From Sipunculus nudus (lineage: Eukaryota; Annelida; Sipuncula; Golfingiida; Sipunculidae): a stretch of 64,000 bases of DNA. This document shows, in pieces, positions 41,117 through 53,100 of the stretch. The translations under genes and the position numbers were made by a program. Below the pieces are notes generated by a model. It searched no databases and was not told the DNA's origin. It was given only the letters and a program-made list of their open reading frames with translations. Location of the stretch: the NCBI GenBank assembly GCA_026874595.1, contig CM049307.1, positions 10,065,579-10,129,578 of the forward strand, written 5' to 3'. Each line of letters opens with the position of its first letter. The stretch's first letter is position 1.

Positions 41117-44100
41117 ATAAACTTATTCATTTCACATGAATTGTACAAATAGTCATTAAATCTAATCATAACTAGTCTGTTTGGGGTAGACAGAATTGGA
41201 TCCAGGAGGGGGGGGTGGTCCAGACCCCCTTTTTCAGCCACCGCAACCTTTTTTTTTCAAAGGTTTTCAGGCCAAATTTTGTGCCCTGGGCCCCCCTTTT
41301 TACAAACCTTGGAACCCTTTTTTTTAGGCTCTGTCATTAACCCTTATGGGTTGAAGCCCCGGTTTACGCCCGGCTATCCGCTTCCCAGTTATCCGCTTCC
41401 CAAATATCTGCTCACCAAATATCCGCGTGCCCAGATATCCGTGTCGGTCGAAAACGGTCGAAATTTACCTGCACGCTTCATATATGCAACGATCTTGGAT
41501 AAAGATGATTAAGGAAGACATCAAGGAACATTTTAATACAGGAGCTACCGGTTTTTGAATCATTTTTGACCAGATCGCGACATCGCTTTCGAGGCTGGTG
41601 TCCTGAATTGGGTCAACGGATTACCGCACGTGTACGTGAACTTGTACGTGTAAGCCCATCCCAGCCTTAGTTAAAATTAGTGTTTTAAAATCATTGTTTT
41701 ATTAAATTATTATTAATTTACACGTTTTTGTGTCAGCTTTATATACATTCTTGCAGGTTTTTTATTAAGTTATCTCGAGCGATTGTTTTTGCATCATTCA
41801 TGACACATATATGTTGACAGACGGACAAAAAATCTGATTTTAAATTTGTTGACATAAAGGTGATTATAGGAGATAATACATATTCCTTATCAATATTTTT
41901 TTACCTTAAAATGATATATATATATATGGAGAGAAGGAAAGAATGAATTAATGACTGAATAAATGAATAAGAGGGAGAAAGAAAGAATAATAGAATGAGA
42001 GAGAGAGAGAGAGTAAATTCAATTTTGATGGATCTTATTTAATAATTTTTTTCCGATAACGATATATATGGAGAGAAAGAATAAATGAATGAATGAATGA
42101 GAGAGCCAAAGAGAAAGAAAGAAAGAATGAATAAATGAAGGGATGAGAGATGGAATGAGAGAGATATAGAAAGAAATAATGAGAATAAGGATGAGAAAGA
42201 GATGAAAGAGTTCGTGAATTTAATTTTTAAGGTTCCCTTGACCTGATTCATTTAACAACTTTGCTTTGTCCGATAATGGTATATGTAAGTCGTCTAATAT
42301 TGCATAATTAGACTCAAAAACAGAGATGGAGAGAGAAGATAAAGGAGAGAAAAAGAAAGACGGAATAACTGAATGAATTATTAATTAATAAATGAGTTTA
42401 ATTTTCATGAATCCCAGACTTGTCGCATTAAATTACTTTATTTTGACCGATAACGAGGTATATGACGAGAGAAAGAAAGAATGAATGAATGAATGAGAAA
42501 GAGAGAGAATGTTTATTTATATAATTACGTGTGTGATTGCCTTAATGATTAAATCAAGGTTACATGATCAATGTTTGTATTACACTTAAAGAGAACCCTT
42601 TTGCGGCGGAGCGGTTTTCGACTGCACGAATCTGCTTAATTATATCAAGGAAGCGGGGTTTCCCCAGGTTAACGTGATGAAAACATGCAAGCTAACATTT
42701 TAAGGTAAAAAAATATTGATAAGGAATATGTATTATCTCCTATAATCACCTTTATGTCAACAAATTTAAAATCAGATTTTTTGTCCGTCCGTCAACATAT
42801 ATGTGTCATGAATGATGCAAAAACAATCGCTCGAGGTAACTTAATAAACAAGTGACCCATGGGTCATGACGCTCAACTGCCAAGCATGACCTGTGACATC
42901 ATGGACTGAGATTCACAACTTCCAGTCAAATTTTGAAGAACCAATTTGCCAATTTGTTGAAAATTTTCTATGACAACAGAAATATATATCACCTATGTCT
43001 GGTTAAAACACAGTGAATTGATGGTCTGAGGAAAATGCATGACGTTAAGCTATCAGGAACTATTCCAACAGCTTGCTTGAAACCTGTCAGTCTCAAAGGA
43101 ACACCACAAAGGGCAAATATAAGATCAAAATATATAGCAAAAATCAAGGAAATACATGCAAGAATTATTGAGAAACAGGTGCTTCTGTATGAATTTTTAT
43201 TCAATACAAGCCAACTGTACTGCACTTTTATAAATGATGGTAATATTTATTCAGAAATATTTGACCCAATCCTTTACAAGATTACATAAATATACATCCA
43301 ACTGCATTCACTTTAACTGTTCTTGAGATAATATGATCAAAAGGAATTAAAAGATGGTTGCCTGGTGGCCATATTGGACTTCTGACAAGTCTGAAATCAG
43401 ACAACAAACATTCTCTAAATCGGACCAAACATTAAAGAAAAATTACTGAAACTGCACTGAAGAAAGAATTTCTAAGGTGGCTGGCTAACTGGCAGACATA
43501 ATGGATTTCTGACATTTGATTTCCCACATTCTCCAATAAGAGACCAAACTTGGGGCAAATTATCCAGTAATGAATGCCCAAAATAATTCAAAAGGCATGT
43601 CCAGGCCCTCATATTAGATTTATAGATATGCAATTGTAAAAAGTGTAAGTCGAATATTTTTTATTATCACTCTGCTTTTCAATAGGGTCAGCAGGGTAGG
43701 TAAACTGCCAAACCTGAAAGAAAAGAAATGCAGAAAGCATGACTAAGAGTCTTGAAATAAAACAAAAAGCCATCCTAAATCAAGGTACACATCCACATAT
43801 TATGAGAACAAACACTTGCTTTTATATGTGGTGATATATATTAAAATATTCAGATATCTAGGAAACTAAGTGTATTGCTAGGATTCCATAAAATAAACTG
43901 CAAAATGTTCCCATCATCTTATAAATCAGTAGCTAAACCTTAATACTATACTCTCATAGTCTTAATGCCTGGCTGAAGCATTCTGACAACAGTGTTTTTG
44001 TTATGAAGTAACGAGGTACTTATCACTGAGCCTTATCACTTAATAGGCTGATACAAAAGGGAGTCATATGTCACCAGTGTCACTCACAATTACAGCCACA

Positions 44101-47100
44101 CAGGGAGATGTACCAGCTGGAGTGGGATGGTCATATATACAAGAAAAATAGAGATGGTCTATAAAATAAGTAATTGTGAACATCCCTGACCTATGACCTT
44201 GGCCTTTTGCCCATATATCAACTGGATTCTTTCTAAATGATGGGTAACTACTAACCACTTAAATCTGGTGTAATTACTTGGCAACCAATGGGTGAATAAC
44301 TTTGACCTGCAACCTTTAACCTGTTGAGCAGCTGACCCCAAAATCAATAAGTTATTTATTTAAGCAAAAAGACCCATAAATATGAAGTTTGTGTCAAACT
44401 GAGTGATGCATAGATGTGGCATATGTGAAAGACTGAAGGTTTGGGTTAAACAGTTACACTTCAAATATGCTCACAAGCATTTAGAACAATTAAATATTGT
44501 GACCTTGACCTTTGACTTTTTGACCTCAACATCAATAGGCTTCTTCCCTTATTGGTAGGTAAGCCATATATGACAGATGGAAGGTACAGATTGAAAAGTT
44601 TGCCTGAAAATGACTCCATGCAAGAAGTGGGTGCTGTGAACTTGACCTTTGACCTCAAAATCAACAGGTCTTTTCCCCTGTTGGCAGAGAAGCGATATCA
44701 GTGCTGGAAGGTTTGGAATGAAAAGTCTAGCTTGAAATGTGTCCACAACCTTTTCAAAGAAGTGGATCCTGTGACCCTGACCTTTGACCTTGTGACCTCA
44801 AAATCTATAGGATTCTTCTCCAACTTAGTAGGTGAGCTATATGTGAAAATCAAAGAATTGGGATGAAAGGGTTGGCTTAAAATGCATCCACAGGCTTTTC
44901 AAAGAAGAGGCTCCTGTGACCTTGACCTTTGACCTTTTGACCTAAAAAAAATTATGGTTCTTCCCCTGTTGGTAGGTGAGCTGTATGTGAAAGATGGAAG
45001 GTTTGGGATGAAAATTTTGTCTCAAAGAGTTATTTCTGGGGGGTGCAAACACACCCCATAACTTCGAGGATATAGGTCGCAGTGACCTAATTTCAGGTTT
45101 GCAAGGAGATCTTTTTATAAACTCTAAGACTGCATAGGGTTCATGGCCCTAGGCCCTACAGTTACGATTTGTGCCCTGCTAACGGACGGACGGCCGGACA
45201 GACAGAGGGAAGGAATATGGACAAAGACCCATCGCTATAGCCCAGCATGACTGAAAGTCAGCTGAGCTAAAACCTGCAAGAATGTATATAAAGCTGACAC
45301 AAAAACGTGTAAATTAATAATAATTTAATAAAACAATGATTTTAAAACACTTATTTTAACAAAGGCCGGGATGGGCTCACACGTACAAGTTCGCTTGGAG
45401 CGTCGCGGTTCAGTGATCGCACACGTGCGGTAATCCGTTGACCCAATTCAGGACACCAGCCTCGAAAGCGATGTCGCGATCTGGTCAAAAATGCTTCAAA
45501 AACCGGTAGCTCCTGTATTAAAATGTTCCTTGATGTCTTCCTTCATCATCTTTATCCAAGATCGTTGCATATATGAAGCGTGCAGGTACATTTTCGACCG
45601 TTTTCGACCGACACGGATATCTGGGCACGCGGATATTTGGTGAGCAGATATTTGGGAAGCGGATAACTGGGAAGCGGATAGCCGGGCGGACACCGAACCC
45701 CCTCCCCTTTTCCTAAATCCTGGATCCAACCCTGGGTAGAGGAAACGTGAAAGCTCAGAGAAAACTGTCAGCCTTGAACAAGCAACTATAACATACTCTC
45801 ACAGCCACCCCAGAGATCAAACCTTGGTCACCGTGAAGAGTACCTAGGGTTTTACCCCTCAACTGTCAAGGCCTCTATGTATTTCTATACATAACTGTAA
45901 CATGAAGTTACAATTAACATGGCCCCAGGCAATCAAGTCCACCTGTCTGTACAAAACTTCATTACTACACCCGTGTCCACCCAAGTTTTCACTATATTTC
46001 TATCAAATCTGTTTTGTTTGCAATTACAAATAAGCCGTTATCAAAGGATGTAATGTGGCAATTTTTGATGTTTTAAAAAGTATGAAATAAGTATATTTAC
46101 TTTGTGACACAAGGGGGGTGCTGACCTGTTTAGGAAGAGCTGCAAAAAAGATGGCATCATTTCTGGTGGCCATATCTGTTTTTCCATGTTATATAGCAGG
46201 AATGTATGTGTGACATAACAAAAGTGAGACCTACTAACACCACTGTGACATCATCTCTATGATTAGCCCTAACTACCATGGGTTCTTCCTACACTGCCCT
46301 GTGTGAGAGCCCTAGTAGACCCTTTGAGAAAACTGGAGACATTCCACTTAACAATAAATTATTTCAGATAAAAGATTTGTATCCATCATAAAACAAAGAT
46401 ATTTCTATCAAATGCATATGAAAAATATCATATTTTCAGTGTTTTTTTTTAAATAAAAGCTGATTAGAAGAATACTGTCCTGATAAATGACAAGTGTCTG
46501 CTCTGTTTCCTCCAGCCACCTTGGGCCTGCAGCTGCCTGCGCAAACTTGTTACAATGTATCAACTGCAAGCAGTGTGGCTCTTTGATCAAAGGTCACGCA
46601 GGTCATTGTTTCTAATTTTGAGAAAGTTCCACGCACTGGGGCTGCAAAGTTCTAAAAGTGAGTCTTGTTTTCATTCTTAAACACAACTAGAATATGGGTA
46701 GTCGACAAACAACAACATGTATCCGCCAAAATCAGAGTGGTATGGGTGAAGTGAGGGATGGATTGAGTGGTAAGGGAAAACAGAGTAAGTAGACAAGGCA
46801 AAATATGAATAACCTCCAAGAAATTGCAAGAAATTGTAGGTGGAAATTAGCAGAAGTTTGATTAAACATGAACAATAAAACCATGATCATGGGTAGGCAA
46901 AATTTTCCTGTAAAAAGTATACAGTAGGAAGCCATATTAAAACAATGGAGTAGCACCATCACTCCTTAAACATGACATAAACAATCCCAGACATGTATAA
47001 TTTAAGGCCCTTATGTCAGACCACTCCTGAGAGGAGTCCACTAAAACTTTGAGAAAAGGGCATTAATTTATTCATCAAAAACAGGAAAGCAGGTGGTGCC

Positions 47101-50100
47101 ACCTGTCTGGATTATGAGAAAACTTTCCAAGATGGATGAACATGCCAAGTTTCAGACCAATACATTGAACCACTCCTGAGATATGAACAATTTTCACCTA
47201 AAGCAAATGTACAGATGGATGCCACAGGAAAATAATTGCAGATGGCACCACTAGTCTTAAGTACAAGATGGAGGAGTCCAAGATCTATAGATTTGCAAAA
47301 TTTCAGGTCAAAATGACAAATCACTTCTGAGAAAATGGCATTAATTTATTCTTCTAAAACCGGAGGAAGATGGCGCCACCCATCTGGTTTATGAGAAAAC
47401 TTTCCAAGATGGATTGACATGTCAAATTTTAGACCAATACCTTGAACCACTCCTGAGATATGAGCAATTTTCACCCATAGCAAATGCACGGATGGACGCC
47501 ATGTTAACAGATTGCAGATGGCATCACCAGTCTTGTTAACGAGATTGAGGTGTCGAGATTCAATGGACATGCACAATTTTAACACAAATTCACTGAACAA
47601 CCACTAAGACGAACAGATGGCAAATACAGAGATGGACACTGCACAACAAGTATTGTAGGTGGCACCACCAGTCTCCATGATAGATGGAGAGATCCAAGAT
47701 CCATGAATATACAAAATTTCAGCTTAATATACTGAACTAATATACTGAACCACTCCTGAGATATGGGCTGTTATCTAAAAGACAACCAGATTCGTACTGC
47801 ACAGAAAGGATTGAAAGATGTTGCCACCTGTCTTTGATACACATTAACTACATAGGTGAGGGAACAATTATGCTGGGTTTCGGAATGACTGGTCCAAGGG
47901 TCTCAGATGAATTCTCCAGAAACAAACGTGGAGGCAGCGATGGTGAAACCGCAAAAACATAGTATCTGCAAAACTCTTGTTTTGGTGTATATGTTACAGG
48001 CAATTTGTGAAACCAGGCATTTCGTGAAATGACTGAAATTTTTAGGCATTTTGTGAAATGACTGTTTCACTCAGGCATTTCATGAAATGACTAAAATTTC
48101 CAGGCATTACACGTAATGACTGAAATTTGGTGATCATTTTTACACACTTTGCCTGAGGGTGTTTTAGGCAATTAGTGTAACAACCGAATCTTCATTTCTT
48201 GTGTTTTATTTTTCAAAATAGTCACCACAAGTGGTTCATGCATGCATTTTGGCTAAGTACATTGTCAATGACACTTATTCACCACTGATCTGCTTACATC
48301 ATGATATTTTATCAACTATGACTGTTTGCTAAATCAACTGACCTGCTCAGATCTCTGCAGCCCATAGTCACAGGTCAGTTTGGTAACACACATGCTCTCC
48401 AGGAATCTGCTCATTAGGGCTGAATGTTATGGGCACATGCCATAATGAATCGCTGATCTGCTCAATCTGTCCAAACCACAGTACGGGTCTGCCAGCAGTT
48501 AATTACCTTGATCTGCTCACATCCTCCAGTGATTTACTGATTGGGGGGTACAAGAGGTGACCAGAATTTTGTTCATCACTTGTCACTTGTTGATGACAAC
48601 TGAACTGCTGTCATTTGTTCACTCATTGAATATGGCCAATGAACTTAAATTTAGAGAAGAATTGTTTTAAAAGTACGCAAAGTGTCAGAAGTATCTGATT
48701 CCCAGAGATGAATATTACTCTACAATTGATCAGCTGAAGAATGACTCCCAGAGCACTTCTACCAAATCAAGGCATGTCTACTATATACGGAAGAAGTAAG
48801 TCAGATATCATTATATACATTTAATTTACTTTATTAGAAGTTAGCATTACCACACATTGCTTGTTCCAATTCTGAAATAATTGAGAACAATGCCCAATTC
48901 CTGATTATTAGTTATTTATTTTGATTTATCTATACTTTTTATTTATTATATATTTTATATAATTATATATATTTTATATATTATATATTATATATAATTG
49001 ATATATGTTGTGAAATATTTAAAAAAATTATTTCATTTATTTAATTGCTCAAATTATCACTAGCATCACATTAAAAAAATGCGGGTCATCTAACTGATAT
49101 TGATAAACCTTGTGTATTTACAATAGACAGTTTGTCACCAGTTTGTCTTAAGTATAGAATATATTGTAAGTATAGTATATATTTTTTTTCAATTTTAGGA
49201 ATTAATTGAACATTATTATTCACTTTAATTGCAGATACGAGGTCCTCAAGTGTGGAGATATTGAACAGCTCATACGGAAAAGATCGTCCCCGGAGGATCC
49301 CCCCTTGTACTATGTATGTATAGAAGAAACCTATGAAGTTATCCAGAGAGCGCACATTGCAACCGGGCATGGTGGCCGCGACCGCATGCTCAAACACCTA
49401 TGTCAGAAGTATGCAAACATAACAAGAGAGTGTGTAGACTTGTTCAAATCTTACTGTGTGCCTTGCCAGGAAAAGACGAAGAGACCAAAAACCACAGGGG
49501 TTGTTGTTAGACCAATATTATCTCAGGACTTTGGTTCCCGTAGCCAAGTAGATTTGATAGATATGCAGTCCTGCCCAAAATCCCAGTATAGGTGGATAAT
49601 GGTGAACCAGTGTCATCTAACCAAGTTCTGCATTCTACGCCCACTGACATCGAAAAGGGCGAGTGAGGTTGCCTTCCAGCTGCTTGATATATTTCTGCTA
49701 TTCGGTGCTCCGTGCGTTCTCCAGTCGGACAATGGATCTGAGTTTACTGCCAAAGTCATACGTGAGTTGAAAGGTATGTGGTCCCAGCTTCATCTTGTCC
49801 ATGGCAGGCCCCGCCATCCCCAGAGTCAGGGTTCTGTGGAAAGAGCCAATTCTGATATTAAGGATATGCTAGCTGTTTGGCTGTCAGATAAGAAAACACA
49901 GGACTGGTCTCTAGGACTTTGTTTTGTACAGAATCAAAAGAACAGTGCGTACCACTCTGGGATTAAGTGTTCACCTTATGCAGCCATGTTTGGTTCCGAA
50001 CCTAAGGTTGGACTGGCATCAACAAGTCTGCCACAGGAGATTATTGTGCGCCTTGAGACTGAAGAGGACCTTCTCGCTACTCTCCAACCATTGCCTGCTG

Positions 50101-53100
50101 CCTCCACTGAGCCGCCTGTCGCCTCCCCTGAGCAGCCTTTTATCGCCTTCGCTGCGCCATCAGCTGACACCTCCGCTGCGCCACCAGCTGACACCTCCGC
50201 TGAGCCGCCGCCTGTCGCCTCCCCTGAGCCGCCTGTCGCCTCCCCTGAGCAGCCTTCTATCGCCTCCGCTGCGCCATCAGCTGACACCTCCGCTGCGCCA
50301 CCAGCTGACACCTCCGCTGAGCCGCCTGTCGCCTCCCCTGAGCCGCCTTCTGTCGCCTCCTCTGAGCTGCCTTCTGTCGCCTCCTCTGAGCTGCCTTCTG
50401 TCGCCTCCGCTGATTAAACACAAAGCCCTGCATGGACCGCGTTAGCTTCTTGGCAAGAAAATATCAACAAACAGCGCAAGAGGGCAAGAGAAGCACAGCT
50501 CTCACAGGCAGAACGTATAGTGAAGAGAAGCCGTGTAGACTTAAAAGCAGGAGAAGTAGGGGACAATGTGGCGGTGCCCATAGCAACTGTGGATAGAGGT
50601 AGAGGGGATCATAGAAACATTCTGGGTGTCATCGTAGACCGTAATGAAAACGACCTGTACACCATTGGCGTGAAAGCTGGGATACTGAAGTCAAAGTTCA
50701 CCAGAAATGAGTTTTCCATTTGCCCACAACATTTACTGACCAACACTGATATCAACACAGAAGAGAGGATATCTGTAACAGAAGCACTAAAAAAGAGCGC
50801 TTCAGGAGGCCAAGGATTTCTGCGTTGCAGTTGTGCAAGTTCTGGGTCAAAGAAGTGTAGTTCCATGAGGTGTCAGTGTTCCAAGGCCAATCTAAAGTGT
50901 AACAGTCGCTGCCACAACAGTCTGTCATGCAGTAATAAGTAAAAAGCGGTTATATATTGCACTTCAAAGTGCTCCTGCATTAAAGCTTTGTTTTAAAACA
51001 ATATTCTGTGTTACAAGAGCGAAAAATAAAATAAACTGATTTTCAACCGACCATGGGTGTTCTCTTTCAGCAAGAAATAGCATTCAGGCATTACGTGAAA
51101 TGGCTGGGCCCAAATTTCAGTCATTACGTGTAATGCCTGGAAATTTTAGTCATTTCATGAAATGCCTGAGTGAAACAGTCATTTCACAAAATGCCTAAAA
51201 ATTTCAGTCATTTCACGAAATGCCTGGTTTCACAAATTGCCTGTAACATATACAAAAATTAGCTACATATCTTGATCACTGAATAAATTTCTATTTATTC
51301 TCCAGATAACACAAGTTTCCCTGTCATAAATATAATATTTGATTTTATTTGATTTTTTTACCGGCAATTGTTTCAAGTCCTTGCATATTCATGAAGATAT
51401 ATGCAGTTACTCTATGATTTGTCAAATAGATGTGGTTCATACTTTTTGATCTGACCATATGTTTCCTTATGTTCAAACTGAAGCATTATCAAATTATGCC
51501 TACTGATGCATTTAATTATATTTTAATTTAATTATTTTAATGGAAATTAATTTCTTTAAAAATGCTACATTACCACAACATGGCATCTTCTGGACTACAC
51601 AGGCAATGTTTTGTACATTGGAGTGGAAAAAGCTTTACAATTAAAGAAATACAGTTTGAACAATAACAATTATTGTAATAAACATGGTGTGTGTGTGGGG
51701 GGGGGGGGGGGTTGTGACATGAGAATAACTGTATACCTGTGACAACAGAGGTGCTGGACCAGTGTTGCATCACTAATAAGGTTACCCAGGCAGGGCTGTT
51801 GTGACTGGAAGTGGACAGCCTGGAGATGCAAATGAATACAATAGCCTCTGAAAGAAACTCCAATAACTAGCCTAACTTTTTAGCTTTTATTTTAAAATTT
51901 CAGAATTCGACAGATTAATTAATTATGTATTCCTTCTGTGAAAGTTAAATCAAATGTACATACAGGAAAAAAACGTGCCATGGTCAAAGTCGGGAAAAAT
52001 TTAAGGTACTGACTTTATATTAATGGTAATTACTTAAGAAAGTAACAAAATTTAAATCTAATTTTGGATATACAATTAAATCTTGATTAAATAAACATGT
52101 GTACCTGAAAAAAGTCTCTTGCTTGAACACTTATCAAGTTAAGTGAGTTAATATCTTTCCTGATTTTTTACAAGGTGCATTATATTTGGCCCCACAAGTT
52201 TTATAAATTTAGTAATACTGACTTAATTTCTGACATAAACATAGAAACTATATATGGGAATATTTATGGTAAATATGAAGAAAAACAGATGAGTGGTTTT
52301 GATATTAGGTAGTCCTGAAGTGTGATAATAGGTTTATAATAAAAAAAAATTGAGGTTTTTCCTTAATTTCTCAAAGAAACAAAGTCACTGTGACCTAGTT
52401 TTTGGTTTGGTAGGAGACCTTGGGGACATATATAACAGTATGCCAAATTTTGGATTTGTTGGTCAAAAGGACGGACGGACGACGACAATGGACCATGCCT
52501 ATAGCTCAGATGACTTATAGTCAGTTGAGCTAAAAATTATCATGAATAAACAGGTGGACAGGGTTGTGGAATTGTTTATGACAGTATGGTTTGTTGTATG
52601 TCCTCATGCTTAATTTCAAATATCGTGATCTGCATCCCCTTGAGTGTGAAAAAATAGAAGAAATATCATATGTAAAATAATGAGCAATTATACTAATTAC
52701 AAATAGGTGCCCACCCACCGCCAGAAATTTATATGTATGAAAGGAATTATTAACATGCTAAAGTTGTAAAGACAAGTAATGAGGGCGATCTATTTGATGG
52801 GGATAAATCATTTACATTATTTAAGGTAAATTGAGTGGTGATAAAAACTGATATGTAAATCCTTAAGTCATTATTTTTCGTAATTTTTTCCGACATTATC
52901 CTTGTGAGTAAACCCAGTAGGCTCCCATTCTGTAATCGTTCCCAAGATGCTATGATACCGATATGACCCAGGTCGTTACTTAACACAAGTGACAGTTGCA
53001 TTGGCAGTGTGTGACATGACAGCTATCCCCAAATGTCATGTCAAACCTGAAACCACGTCACTATGAGCGAAGAGCAAAGCTAATAATTTAACATGCGATT

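Larger units (their letters stand above)
41200..45730. mobile_element. Nested inverted-repeat complex in VTI1A intron 1
   Basis: Outer arms 41367-41757 and 45273-45689 are inverted copies over about 400 bp (CTATCCGCTTCCCAG..., ATCTTGGATAAAGATGAT, ACACGTTTTTGTGTCAGC). Their outer edges run into GGATCC/poly-G modules, so GGATCCAGG looks like the element end. Between them lie a second inverted pair (41761-41913 and 42696-42846, with TTATCTCGAGCGATTG and CATATATGTGTCATGAATGA) around a GA-rich core, and a hairpin-ended repeat at 42847-45272 that ends exactly where the right outer arm begins. At least two insertion events appear superimposed. No transposase frame is visible. Confidence 0.75.
47992..51248 (+). 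mobile_element. Ginger-like DNA transposon, nearly complete
   Basis: A 3,257-bp element with termini TGTTACAGGCAATTTGTG and CACAAATTGCCTGTAACA. The inverted repeats match for about 140 bp and the direct flanks are TATA (47988-47991 and 51249-51252). TGT...ACA ends, a short 4-bp duplication and a Gypsy-type integrase as the only protein match the Ginger class of cut-and-paste elements. The interior holds a two-exon transposase with two in-frame stops, so this copy cannot make its own enzyme as read. It sits in VTI1A intron 1, antisense to that gene. Non-autonomous relatives are at 17296-20472 and possibly 8447-8643. Confidence 0.88.

Noticed and set aside
42039-42251. Ser/Leu/Phe-rich open frame
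   Set aside because: Translation of (GA)n and (GAAT)n simple repeats.
50415-50417. Programmed stop-codon readthrough in the transposase
   Set aside because: A second TAA sits at codon 13 of the same gene, so simple decay is the more economical explanation.
49924-50445. 173-codon Leu/Pro/Ser-rich frame overlapping the transposase
   Set aside because: Out-of-frame shadow of the 117-bp linker repeat of the integrase gene.
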